Part shown: positions 1 to 7,405 of the stretch, piece after piece
Layout of the letters: the number at the start of each line of letters is the position of its first letter
Numbering within the stretch: position 1 is the stretch's first letter
DNA from: Fibrobacterales bacterium Fibro_02
Lineage (GTDB): Bacteria; Fibrobacterota; Fibrobacteria; Fibrobacterales; Fibrobacteraceae
NCBI GenBank assembly: GCA_001603905.1
Contig: LVAE01000026.1
Span: 1-40,603 of the forward strand
DNA length: 40,603 nt
Direction: 5' to 3'
Notes under the pieces: generated by a model
What the model was told of the DNA's origin: nothing
Database searches by the model: none
What the model saw: only the letters and a program-made list of their open reading frames with translations
Position numbers and translations under genes: made by a program

Positions 1-693
1 GCCGAATTCCTGAAGGGCCGCTTCGTCGAAATTCTGCTCGCCCCGGCTTTCGACGACGACGCACTCGAATTCCTGAAGAACAAGTCCAAGGACATCCGCC
101 TGTTGGAAGTCGGCGAAATCAAGAAGGCAACGCACTGCAAGGTGTACAAGCACGTGATTGGCGGCATGCTCGTTCAGGACCGCGATGTGGACACCTACGA
201 AAAGTTTGAATGCGTGACCAAGGCACAGTTCCCGAAGAACAAGGAAGACCTCGCCCGCTTTACTTGGCTCGTCACCAAGCACACCAAGTCCAACGCCATC
301 GTGATGGGCTACGAATACAAGCCCGGCTACTTCCAGGTGATGGGTCTTGGCCCCGGCCAGCCGAACCGCATTGACTCCAACCTCCGTCTTTGCCAGCCGC
401 GCGTTCGCGACAACGTTGCCCGTATGGAAGAAGCCAAGGCTTTCTTTGACGAAAACGGCAAGCTCATCAACGAAGCCGGCCTCAAGGCTCTCGAAAAGAA
501 GGTCTTCGGCGAAGTCGTGATGGGTTCCGACGCCTTCTTCCCGTTCCCGGACAACGTCGAAGCCGCCCACGATGCAGGCGTGCGCTACATCGTGCAGCCG
601 GGTGGTTCCAAGAAGGACGACCTCTCTATCGAGAAGTGCGACGAATTCGGCATTGCCATGGTGTTCACCGGCATGAGGCACTTCCGCCACTAA
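1..693 (+). CDS. purH: Bifunctional purine biosynthesis protein PurH, C-terminal part
   Basis: The reading frame is open from the first base, so the N-terminus lies outside the window. About 230 residues are visible, all from the AICAR transformylase half. This half formylates AICAR to FAICAR with 10-formyl-tetrahydrofolate, the penultimate step to IMP. Recognisable segments are KSNAIV, the RVRDN region, SDAFFPFPDN, and the family's terminal block VQPGGSKKD ... GMRHFRH, which ends exactly where PurH proteins normally end. The IMP cyclohydrolase half is not seen. An AAGGA ribosome-binding site for the next gene overlaps its stop codon, so the two are probably cotranscribed. Identity is firm; only completeness is unknown. 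Confidence 0.96.
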   Translation, partial: AEFLKGRFVEILLAPAFDDDALEFLKNKSKDIRLLEVGEIKKATHCKVYKHVIGGMLVQDRDVDTYEKFECVTKAQFPKNKEDLARFTWLVTKHTKSNAIVMGYEYKPGYFQVMGLGPGQPNRIDSNLRLCQPRVRDNVARMEEAKAFFDENGKLINEAGLKALEKKVFGEVVMGSDAFFPFPDNVEAAHDAGVRYIVQPGGSKKDDLSIEKCDEFGIAMVFTGMRHFRH

Positions 694-702
694 GGATTGC
701 CT

Positions 703-1158
703 ATGGTTCCAACTTCTCAAAAGGAAATCAACCAGCGGGAAAAGGACCTGTACTACACGGTCCTTTCCTTCCTGAAAAAAATTCGCAAGGCGGGCAAGAC
801 GACTGCGAAAGAGTGGGACGAATACCGTTCCGCTATCAAGAATGTTGCCATGACCGCCGATATGGGTAAGGCCGCTGACTTGTGGACCATGGACAACCTG
901 GACCAGTTCAGCCCTGACAACACGCAGCTTCCGCCGCTCAACGATATGGAATACGTGGCACGCGTATCGCCCGAGTTCCTGTCGCAGCTTATGGAAGCGC
1001 TTTATTACGGGATGCTGAACCCAACCCAGGCGAACATGATTTCCGACGAGATCCAGGACGCCGATCCGGAATACGTGACTTCGGCCTCGCTCGAAGAACT
1101 GCTCGTAAAGCTCTGGATCGGGAATGCCAAAAGCTACCGCAAGATGATTGCAAACTAA
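703..1158 (+). CDS. Small conserved protein, possibly DUF494/Smg-like
   Basis: A 151-residue soluble, mostly helical, acidic protein with no signal peptide or membrane segment. I chose ATG 703 because AAGGA lies 6 bases upstream; a TTG two codons earlier is in frame but worse placed. I do not recognise it with confidence. The C-terminal third (EALYYGMLNPTQANMI ... EELLVKLWI) has the pattern of the C-terminus of Smg/DUF494 proteins, a short helical block after an 'LN' and a final hydrophobic helix. In many Gram-negatives smg sits near topA/trmFO-type genes, and here trmFO follows with a one-base TAATG overlap. The family assignment is inference; function is unknown. Confidence 0.75.
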   Translation: MVPTSQKEINQREKDLYYTVLSFLKKIRKAGKTTAKEWDEYRSAIKNVAMTADMGKAADLWTMDNLDQFSPDNTQLPPLNDMEYVARVSPEFLSQLMEALYYGMLNPTQANMISDEIQDADPEYVTSASLEELLVKLWIGNAKSYRKMIAN

Positions 1159-2489
1159 TGAACGAACGCGTACGTGTAATTGGTGGCGGCCTCGCAGGCT
1201 GCGAAGCGGCTTTGCAACTGGCGAGCCGCGGTTTTAAGGTGGACTTGTACGAAATGCGCCCGGTGCGGCAGACCCCTGCCCACAAGGACGGCCATTTGGC
1301 ACAGTTAGTTTGTTCCAACAGTTTCAAGGCGTTGGGCATTACATCTGCCCACGGTCTCCTGAAGCAGGAACTCACGATGCTCGGAAGTTTCCTGTTGGAT
1401 TCTGCCCGCGAAGCAGCCGTGCCCGCAGGTGACTCGCTCACCGTCAACCGCGACATTTTCAGCGAATCGGTCGAAAAGAAGATTGCTGAGTCGCCCAACA
1501 TCACGTTACACCGCGAAGAAGTCACGAGCCTCGAGGGCGACTGTCCGACTCTTGTAGCCGCAGGCCCCTTGGCAAGCGACGCTCTCGCCGATGACATTTT
1601 CAAGCGCCTCGGCAGCAACCGTCTACACTTCTTTGACGCCATCGCCCCGGTCGTCGAAACCGACAGCATTGACTTTGACCACGCCTTTTACCGCAACCGT
1701 TGGGAAAAGGGCGAAACGGCGGACTTTATCAACTGCCCGCTCGACAAGGAAACCTACACAGAATTTGTGCGTAAGCTCTGCGAAGCCGAAAGCACCGAGC
1801 CTCGCCCGTTCGAAAAGAACGAGCTGTTCGAAGGTTGCCTCCCCGTCGAAGAAATGGCTCGCCGCGGTTTCGAGACGCTCCGTCACGGCCCCATGCGCCC
1901 GATTGGCCTTGGACTCGGCAACAACGGGAAATTATGGTACGCGGTGATCCAGCTGCGCGCCGAAAACAAGCAGAAAACCTTGTTCAACATGGTGGGTTTC
2001 CAGACGCGCCTCAAGTGGGGCACGCAAAAGGAAATCTTCACGATGGTGCCGGCACTCCGCAACGCGAAATTTGCGCGCCTCGGCTGCATGCACCGCAACA
2101 CCTTCATTGAATCGCCCAAGTTCCTTGATGCAACACTCCGCCTGCGTCCGGATCTTGAATGCGCCAAGGGCATTCCGCCTACATGGTTTGCGGGCCAGAT
2201 TACGGGTTCCGAAGGTTATACCGAAGCAGTGGCCACAGGCTGGTATGCCGCCTGGAACATGGCACAGACGATTCTGCACGGGCATGCCGACCCGCTCCCC
2301 GACGAGAGCTGCATCGGTTCGCTTATGAACCGCCTCGTGGAAGAAAACGAGGACTTCCAGCCGATGAATTTCAACTTCGGGCTTCTCCCCCACCACGAAG
2401 GGCTCAAGAAGAAGAACAAGAAAGAAATTCTCGCCGCCCGCGCCGAAGAATCCGTGCGCAAGTGGATCGCGGATAGGAAAATCATGTAG
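1158..2489 (+). CDS. trmFO: Methylenetetrahydrofolate-tRNA-(uracil-5-)-methyltransferase TrmFO
   Basis: TrmFO makes 5-methyluridine at position 54 of the tRNA T-loop, taking the one-carbon unit from methylene-THF and reducing with FADH2. The 443-residue length is normal. The N-terminus carries the FAD dinucleotide fold VIGGGLAGCEAA (residues 7-18), followed by the family blocks YEMRPV, LVCSNSFKA and GDSLTVNRD. The C-terminal half has FAGQITGSEGYTEA and FNFGLLP. The start codon overlaps the upstream stop (TAATG), implying translational coupling. A GGGAGA/TCTCCC hairpin follows the stop. Presence of TrmFO rather than SAM-dependent TrmA fits a FCB-group or Gram-positive lineage. Confidence 0.97.
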   Translation: MNERVRVIGGGLAGCEAALQLASRGFKVDLYEMRPVRQTPAHKDGHLAQLVCSNSFKALGITSAHGLLKQELTMLGSFLLDSAREAAVPAGDSLTVNRDIFSESVEKKIAESPNITLHREEVTSLEGDCPTLVAAGPLASDALADDIFKRLGSNRLHFFDAIAPVVETDSIDFDHAFYRNRWEKGETADFINCPLDKETYTEFVRKLCEAESTEPRPFEKNELFEGCLPVEEMARRGFETLRHGPMRPIGLGLGNNGKLWYAVIQLRAENKQKTLFNMVGFQTRLKWGTQKEIFTMVPALRNAKFARLGCMHRNTFIESPKFLDATLRLRPDLECAKGIPPTWFAGQITGSEGYTEAVATGWYAAWNMAQTILHGHADPLPDESCIGSLMNRLVEENEDFQPMNFNFGLLPHHEGLKKKNKKEILAARAEESVRKWIADRKIM

Positions 2490-2497
2490 TCTTTGCA

Positions 2498-2561
2498 GGG
2501 AGAGGTCTCTCCCTAGTTCGCACTCTGTTGCTCACCACCCTCTCTAGCGGGGACACCCCGC
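2498..2561. repeat. Two short hairpins downstream of trmFO
   Basis: GGGAGA/TCTCCC at 2498-2513 and GCGGGG-aca-CCCCGC at 2547-2561 form tight stem-loops after the trmFO stop. Neither is followed by a clear T-run, so they are not standard intrinsic terminators. They may protect the mRNA 3' end or belong to the hairpin mosaic that continues to about 3160. Confidence 0.5.
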
Positions 2562-2597
2562 AACGCCCCACCCCGATACCCAAAGCAACAACCATAA

Positions 2598-2730
2598 GTA
2601 TCGGGGTAACCAGTCAGTTCGATCTGGCGACAGCCAGATTGCTGCGCCGGCTTCGGTTTCGCTTCGCTCACTGCCCGGCTTGCCCTTCGGGCTTCACCTT
2701 CGGTGAAGCTGATCTGGTTACCTATGATAC
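2598..2730. repeat. Large inverted repeat carrying a copy of the tRNA-Pro 3' end
   Basis: Bases 2598-2613 (GTATCGGGGTAACCAG) are identical to 2761-2776, which covers the 3' end of the intact tRNA-Pro gene. Near 2714-2730 the same sequence returns inverted (CTGGTTACC...GATAC), so the whole block can fold on itself. Nested inside are smaller arms (CCGG/CCGG, GCTTCACC/GGTGAAGC) and loop words such as TTCGCTTCGCT. No gene is seen. Confidence 0.6.
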
Positions 2731-2765
2731 AAGAAAAGCCCCCAAAAGGGGGCTTATCTTGTATC
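2726..2765 (-). terminator. Intrinsic terminator of tRNA-Pro
   Basis: Read on the minus strand, a long stem (outer GATACAAGA/TCTTGTATC, inner AAGCCCCC-tttt-GGGGGCTT) with a TTTTCTT run in its distal arm lies directly after the tRNA 3' end and overlaps its last bases. Position and strand fit termination of the tRNA transcript. Confidence 0.75.
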
Positions 2766-2837
2766 GGGGTAACCAGATTCGAACTGATGACATTCTGCTC
2801 CCAAAGCAGACGCTCTACCAGGCTGAGCTACACCCCG
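2764..2837 (-). tRNA. tRNA-Pro (anticodon UGG)
   Basis: The minus strand folds as a 74-nt cloverleaf: acceptor CGGGGTG pairs with TACCCCG (one G-U), D-arm GCTC...GAGC, anticodon stem TCTGC/GCAGA around the loop TTTGGGA (anticodon TGG), and T-loop TTCGAAT. The discriminator base is A and CCA is not encoded. A terminator follows immediately. Confidence 0.93.
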
Positions 2838-2910
2838 AGTGTGTGCAAATATAGCAAATTATTTTGACCTTTTGGAAAGTTATTTATAGTTTTTATTCGG
2901 TCCTGACGGA

Positions 2911-3155
2911 CCGGGGTAACCAGATTGCCAAAATACTCACTTCATTTCGTATTTTGCCCTTCGGGCTTACTTGAACTTCGTTCAAGTTAAGGCCTAGAAT
3001 CGTCATGTTCGCTTCGCTCTCGACGATTCTAGTCGAACTGATGACATTCTGCTCCCCAATAAGACTGCAAAGTCCTACAGACTTTGCTCTCGCAACCACC
3101 CTCGGTTTACACCCGAGGGCTTGTTTGCTCACGACAGACGCTCTACCAGGCCGAG
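2911..3155 (-). pseudogene. Broken tRNA-Pro copy interrupted by two hairpin-rich inserts
   Basis: Three blocks match the intact tRNA-Pro at 2764-2837 in the same order and strand: 3155-3135 (D-arm to anticodon stem), 3056-3033 (anticodon stem to T-loop) and 2926-2911 (T-stem and 3' acceptor). They are separated by about 78 bases (3057-3134) at the anticodon loop and about 106 bases (2927-3032) at the T-loop. The 5' acceptor strand and part of the anticodon loop are missing, so it cannot give a tRNA. The inserts are chains of hairpins, for example GCCAAAATAC/GTATTTTGCC, ACTTGAAC/GTTCAAGT, CTAGAATCGTC/GACGATTCTAG, GCAAAGTC/GACTTTGC and CCCTCGG/CCGAGGG. Confidence 0.7.
3080..3132. repeat. Hairpin element with shared frame, copy A
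   Basis: Begins GACTTTGCTCTCGC, carries a CCCTCGG/CCGAGGG stem and ends GCTCAC. The same 14-base start, similar total length (53 versus 51) and same GCTCAC end recur at 19213-19263 around a different stem. Confidence 0.55.
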
Positions 3156-3157
3156 TC

Positions 3158-3198
3158 TTAAAAAGAAAAACCGATTCTAGAAAATCTAGAACCGGTTT
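3158..3198 (-). terminator. Intrinsic terminator of tRNA-Lys
   Basis: On the minus strand a 14-bp stem (AAACCGGTTCTAGA / TCTAGAATCGGTTT, one G-U) with a 3-base loop is followed by TTTTTCTTTTT. It starts three bases after the tRNA-Lys 3' end. Confidence 0.88.
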
Positions 3199-3200
3199 CC

Positions 3201-3273
3201 TGAGCTACGAAGGGCTCGAACCTTCGACCCACGCCTTAAAAGGGCGTTGCTCTACCAACTGAGCTAGTAGCCC
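3201..3273 (-). tRNA. tRNA-Lys (anticodon UUU)
   Basis: A 73-nt minus-strand cloverleaf: acceptor GGGCTAC/GTAGCTC, D-arm GCTC...GAGC, anticodon stem ACGCC/GGCGT with loop CTTTTAA (anticodon TTT), T-arm CGAAG/CTTCG around the loop GTTCGAG. Discriminator A; CCA not encoded. A strong terminator follows. Confidence 0.94.
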
Positions 3274-3285
3274 GAACGCACCCAA

Positions 3286-3313
3286 ATATATTAAACCTTT
3301 CGCCATTTGTAAA
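3286..3313 (-). promoter_or_regulatory. Probable promoter of tRNA-Lys
   Basis: Minus strand reads TTTACA (3313-3308), about 16 bases, then a TAATATAT-like box (3293-3286), about 12 bases before the tRNA 5' end. Position fits a sigma-70-type promoter; no experimental support. Confidence 0.4.
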
Positions 3314-3399
3314 GGCGAAACTCGCCTTTACCCCAAAAAAACATCGCATTTTTCCTCAAATTTCACATATCCGAACCGCATTATTTGTAAATTTCAACC

Positions 3400-4410
3400 A
3401 TGAATTTTAAACGCTTTTTGACCTCGGCTTTCGCGCTGCTCGCTATCCCCGCAGCAAGCCACGCCTACTTTACCCAAGGCGATGCCGGACAAGAAGTATT
3501 TTCCTTTATCAACACGTTCGATAGCCCCCGAAACGCCGCCCTCGAAAAGTCAGCAGGCGCAGGTCTTTCGAACGACCCGACCATTACGCAGCTAAACCCG
3601 GCCGCCTTTGTCATGCCCGAAAACAAGGACCACGTGGCATCGGCTCACTGGCAAACGGGAGACATGGCCGACAACCAGGGAAGCTTGTTCTACACGGGAC
3701 ATTCAGGTAAGTACATCTACCAGATTTCCTACAACTGGCTCTCCTACGGCACCATCGATGGCTACGACGAATATGGTGAAGCTACGGGCAAGGACTACGA
3801 ACCGTTCAGCCAGTTGGCAACGGCGACCTTCGCCTTTCCGCTCAAGCATTTCAGGTTCGGCGCCACACTCAAGTTCGCCGCGGACAAATTGACGGACGAT
3901 TCCGGCGACCGCATGGCCCTGGGCGCCGCATTTGACTGGGGCATCGTCTGGCAAGCCGAGAGCAAGCTTTACGGTTTGGCCCTTATGGCGCGCGACTTCG
4001 GTTGCCTGTTACGTGACTATGTCGACGATGGCGATGACAAGTACTACCCGATGTCGCAGACATTTGCGATTTCGACTTACTTCCGTCCCAAGCTTCTGCC
4101 CCGACTCACGGTCTTTGTTGACAGCGACTTTCCCCGCTACCAAGAAGCGTTCCTCAGTCTAGGTGGCGAATATGCCATCGGGCAGCATTTCTTTGCACGC
4201 GTCGGTTTCCAGCGCACCTGGCTTGACCTGACCCGCGACTTCAAGGAACTGTTCGCCTCCGAAGAACGTTCCGACGAAACCAACAACGCCCACATGCTGA
4301 GTGCGGGTCTCGGTTATTCCATGGACCTTTTCGCACTGGACTACAGTTTCTCGTACCTTGCCGAAGGAATGGGCCACGAACACCGACTCGGGTTACGACT
4401 GAATTTCTAG
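3400..4410 (+). CDS. PorV/PorQ-family outer-membrane beta-barrel protein
   Basis: A 336-residue exported protein. Residues 1-22 form a signal peptide (basic MNFKR, hydrophobic core, SHA cleavage site). The start of the mature part (SPRNAALEKSAGAGLSND ... LNPAA) is the typical opening of PorV/PorQ and related FadL-like barrels. The rest alternates aromatic and polar residues in strand-sized pieces and ends LGLRLNF, a barrel C-terminus with terminal Phe. In Bacteroidetes, relatives belong to the type IX secretion system or shuttle surface proteins. No T9SS partner gene is adjacent, so a secretion role is only possible. A TAAATTTC box lies four bases before the ATG, so the leader may be very short. 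Confidence 0.8.
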   Translation: MNFKRFLTSAFALLAIPAASHAYFTQGDAGQEVFSFINTFDSPRNAALEKSAGAGLSNDPTITQLNPAAFVMPENKDHVASAHWQTGDMADNQGSLFYTGHSGKYIYQISYNWLSYGTIDGYDEYGEATGKDYEPFSQLATATFAFPLKHFRFGATLKFAADKLTDDSGDRMALGAAFDWGIVWQAESKLYGLALMARDFGCLLRDYVDDGDDKYYPMSQTFAISTYFRPKLLPRLTVFVDSDFPRYQEAFLSLGGEYAIGQHFFARVGFQRTWLDLTRDFKELFASEERSDETNNAHMLSAGLGYSMDLFALDYSFSYLAEGMGHEHRLGLRLNF

Positions 4411-4419
4411 GCGGCCCAG

Positions 4420-5178
4420 ATGCGTCAATTCGACGTTTTTATTTTCGAAAAAGACAATCCTAATTTTGCACAATGGAAGCCGACTTTTGAAGATCCGGCG
4501 CTCGGCTGGTTTCACGACTCCGACTGGAACCGCCCGTTACAAAACATCGACGCCGAATGGGTCGTATTCGCCCATCCCGCCATCACAATTGACCGCGACT
4601 TCCTGAACAACCTGGCACAAGTCATCGAAGGATTCCCGATGGTGGACGCCTTCGCGCCAAGAGTAAAATCCGAAGCTCATTTTCACGGGGGACTGCTGCT
4701 CAACAAGAGCAAGGGGTTCGAGCCTATCTCGGAAGACGAGACGATGCGATTTGTTGCGGTCCCGAATCCGATGGTCGCCGTGTTTTCGAGTCGAATCATT
4801 CAGCGCACCGGGCTTTTCGACCTGGACTTGCCGTCAGAATTCAGGCTTCTGGATTACGCGCTTCGCATGGCCCATGCGGGCGGCAAGATGTTCAACGTAC
4901 CGTACCTGGTAGCCGAAGCAAGCTCCGTCGACCTTTCATCCAAAGAACTCGTCAACAGCCAATTTTTAATTCAAAAGCAATCCGTCGTTCCGCTGTGGGA
5001 AATCTACTACAAGAACCTTCCCGCAGGCATGCTTACGACCTTCACGCTCCGCCACCCGACCATGCTCCCCAAGTTCCTGGGATTTGACAAGAGCAAAAAA
5101 CGCAGACAATTCAAGCGCGACAAGGCCACGGCACTGTCAAAACTGACCACGGAATATTTAAAGGATATTTCCCTTTAG
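4420..5178 (+). CDS. Glycosyltransferase family 2-like protein, degenerate
   Basis: A 252-residue cytoplasmic protein beginning 10 bases after the barrel gene. The segment DAEWVVFAHPAITIDRDFLNN occupies the place of the GT2 DxD strand. PNPMVAVFSSRIIQRTGLFD followed by LLDYALRMAHAGGKMFNVPY matches the acceptor-side half of bacterial GT2 enzymes of the rhamnosyltransferase kind ('R..FLRTGLFDE ... ED.DL..R....G'). The usual DxD is replaced by AHPAI and the N-terminal nucleotide-binding strand is short, so activity is uncertain. The Lys/Arg-rich tail may bind membrane or nucleic acid. It ends in a 4-base convergent overlap with the next gene. Confidence 0.55.
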   Translation: MRQFDVFIFEKDNPNFAQWKPTFEDPALGWFHDSDWNRPLQNIDAEWVVFAHPAITIDRDFLNNLAQVIEGFPMVDAFAPRVKSEAHFHGGLLLNKSKGFEPISEDETMRFVAVPNPMVAVFSSRIIQRTGLFDLDLPSEFRLLDYALRMAHAGGKMFNVPYLVAEASSVDLSSKELVNSQFLIQKQSVVPLWEIYYKNLPAGMLTTFTLRHPTMLPKFLGFDKSKKRRQFKRDKATALSKLTTEYLKDISL

Positions 5179-5636
5179 AAGAACACCCAGACGGCAATCC
5201 AAAACACCATCAGGCAAAATTCCATTTCCTTCGATATTCTGGAAAGGAACGTACTGCAGAACGTCATGCCAAGGATTGCCAAGATTCGCATCCAGGCAAT
5301 ATCAAATCCACGATAAAAAAGCGCAATTCCGCCAAAGAGTTCCACCCAGAACCATAGAGCCTGCGCAAGTACCAGGTAACGCCTGCGATATAGCGTAAGC
5401 GATGTCGTCGAAAGGCAAAGGCACAACGCCATCATGCGGAACGGATAATGTTCCAGCGTCGGATCCACAAGCCGCGCGTCGAACATTTCACCGCCGAAAT
5501 AGGTGAACACGCAGAACAGCAGCAAGGCTCCAACAAGCATGGCTCCGTTGCGGTACGGCGAAGAGCCCTTCTTCCACAGGAACGAGGCACAGCCAAGGGC
5601 AATCAGGCAAGCAAGCGCATTGACCAGCGGAATCAT
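5175..5636 (-). CDS. Small integral membrane protein, last gene of the cytochrome operon
   Basis: A 153-residue protein with about five hydrophobic segments (near residues 3-20, 30-48, 67-82, 88-107 and 114-150), short charged loops, and no heme, Fe-S or other motif I recognise. Its ATG overlaps the stop of the NrfD-cytochrome gene (ATGA), so it is translationally coupled and is probably an accessory membrane subunit or assembly factor of that complex. It is too short to be ActF, the second NrfD-like subunit of alternative complex III. Function unknown. Confidence 0.75.
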   Translation of the reverse strand: MIPLVNALACLIALGCASFLWKKGSSPYRNGAMLVGALLLFCVFTYFGGEMFDARLVDPTLEHYPFRMMALCLCLSTTSLTLYRRRYLVLAQALWFWVELFGGIALFYRGFDIAWMRILAILGMTFCSTFLSRISKEMEFCLMVFWIAVWVFF

Positions 5637-7405
5637 CTTGCACCCTCCCCTGAATCGCGGGCCGCAAGCGACCGCATGTAATTTACCAGCCCATATGCTT
5701 CGGCAGGAGTCAACCGGTTCGCATAAGCGCTCATATTGACGCGACCATTCAAGACAACCTTGACCAGGGAATCCGTTCCCAGGCTATCAAGTCTCGGCAA
5801 ATCCAATTTCGGCGGAACCGGATAGTACTCGCGCACAAATTTTTCGTTGAATTTTCCATCGCGCCCATGGCAAGTGGCACACCTCGCATTCCACACCAAA
5901 GCGGATTGCGCCAAGTCAACATTAGTGTTTTCGCCGAAAGCCGCCACATCAACCGAAGCACCCGAAGTTTCAGAGGCTCCCCCCGCAAAGAAAGTTCCCG
6001 CGCACGCACCCGCCAAAATCAGGATGGCAACCCCCAGGATTTTTTCACGGCGATGCAGAACAAAGGACTTTTCGACAAAGTAAATCCGCGCAAGCAGCGT
6101 CATCACCGTCGCCAAGGCCATAACCGGATAAACCAAGGGAAGCACATTGGCAAGCGAAAGCTCCACATTCACAAAAGGCAACTGTCCCCAGGCCCAGACC
6201 ACAAAAATCAACGCTACGGCAATCCCGACCAGCAGCGGAAACCGCAGAATACGGTATTCCTCGGAAGACCACGGCTGAATGTAGAAGCCCTTCTTCGATT
6301 TCTCGACGCCAAGTCCAGAAGCGGCAACGCGTTCCGCATCTTCCGCTTCCTCGACCTTCGCCATATCGCTGCCGTCCACTTCGCCAAAGTAGGCCCCCGC
6401 GTTTTCCGCATAGCGGTTCAACAGGCGACGCACGCCGAAAAACAGCAACATAAATCCGCCGACAGAAAAGGCGACGAGTCCCAGGTCAATCCAGCCGAAC
6501 GATGACGAAGTCCCATACTCCGGCGATACAAGGTAGAAGCGTTCAAGGAACAAGCCGAAAAGAACACTCACCGAAAGGGCGGCGCGGCCCCAGCGGTTCT
6601 CGCGGAAGACCGATACCAGGCGAAGCTGAGGTAGAACACCCGCAAAAATAAAAGCCGAAGCAAAGAAAGTTCCCTTGAGCAAAAAATCCCAGAACCAGAT
6701 GGCGCAGAGAATCCAGGAACAGATCAGTTGCAAGCGTTCCAGAAGACGCACGCGGTAACCTTCGGTACAAAGGAGCAAGTTCACGAGCGCAATTCCCGAG
6801 AAAATCGCCCCCGCAATAAAGTAGACCGGGAAAAAGGCACCACGCCACTCGGGCACGAATGTCGTCGCAAAATCAAGGCTCACCACCGTATGCACCCAGA
6901 GCACCAGCGGGAATAGCAGCCAGGCCATTGGCTTGCGGTACTTATCGAGAGCGGGATTCACCCGCGCCTTCAGGTGCATCACAAAGAAGAGCAACGAAAG
7001 GATCGCGTAGACGGCAATGCAGCAGAAGTCCCAGACGAGCGGTGAACTGACATTCGCGAAGTTTCCCCGCGCATCGAGGAATGGCGCCACCATGTAGAAA
7101 TTTTGAAGATACCCCAGGTGCATGAGCGGGAAGATTCCCGCAAACACGAGACTAGCAAGAGTCGAAAGTTCCGCAATCAAGGCCGTGCGGCGGTCCAGTT
7201 TGATATCAAGCGCCAGGAACACGGCCGACAGGAGAGTCCCCGCATGGGCAAGCCCCACCCAGAATACAAACAAGCTAATCGGCGTACCCCAGAAGGTTCG
7301 TGAATCGAGCATCCACGCCGAAGGCCCCTCGTACAGCGAATAGCCCAAGGCACAAAGCCCCGGCAGGAACAGCGCAAGCCCCGCAAGCATCAGGTAACGG
7401 AACAT
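5633..7405 (-). CDS. NrfD/ActC-like quinol-site membrane subunit fused to a monoheme cytochrome c
   Basis: A 590-residue protein in two parts. Residues 1 to about 335 are a multi-helix NrfD/PsrC/ActC domain; SPLVWDF, VHTVVSLDFATT and PVYFIAGAIFSGIALV match the ActC subunit of alternative complex III, which binds menaquinol or quinone. After a charged cytoplasmic loop there are about three more helices (residues 385-485). Then comes a periplasmic cytochrome c domain with CATCH at 509-513 and a likely axial Met in NMSAY near 558. In known complexes the monoheme cytochrome (ActE) is separate, so this is a fusion. It overlaps both neighbours by ATGA, implying stoichiometric synthesis. Likely role: electron transfer between the quinone pool and periplasmic hemes; direction and partner unknown. 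Confidence 0.88.
   Translation of the reverse strand: MFRYLMLAGLALFLPGLCALGYSLYEGPSAWMLDSRTFWGTPISLFVFWVGLAHAGTLLSAVFLALDIKLDRRTALIAELSTLASLVFAGIFPLMHLGYLQNFYMVAPFLDARGNFANVSSPLVWDFCCIAVYAILSLLFFVMHLKARVNPALDKYRKPMAWLLFPLVLWVHTVVSLDFATTFVPEWRGAFFPVYFIAGAIFSGIALVNLLLCTEGYRVRLLERLQLICSWILCAIWFWDFLLKGTFFASAFIFAGVLPQLRLVSVFRENRWGRAALSVSVLFGLFLERFYLVSPEYGTSSSFGWIDLGLVAFSVGGFMLLFFGVRRLLNRYAENAGAYFGEVDGSDMAKVEEAEDAERVAASGLGVEKSKKGFYIQPWSSEEYRILRFPLLVGIAVALIFVVWAWGQLPFVNVELSLANVLPLVYPVMALATVMTLLARIYFVEKSFVLHRREKILGVAILILAGACAGTFFAGGASETSGASVDVAAFGENTNVDLAQSALVWNARCATCHGRDGKFNEKFVREYYPVPPKLDLPRLDSLGTDSLVKVVLNGRVNMSAYANRLTPAEAYGLVNYMRSLAARDSGEGAR

Noticed and set aside
2764..2837. Active attachment site of an integrative island at tRNA-Pro
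   Set aside because: A short direct copy of the 3' end exists downstream, but only about 160 bases separate the copies and no integrase gene is in the window.
2911..3155. A split or intron-containing tRNA-Pro that might be spliced
   Set aside because: The 5' acceptor strand and part of the anticodon loop are missing, and the inserts do not look like known bacterial tRNA introns; a broken copy is the simpler reading.
2528..3262. Short open frames in the tRNA region
   Set aside because: They run through tRNA genes, terminators and hairpins and have no coding character.
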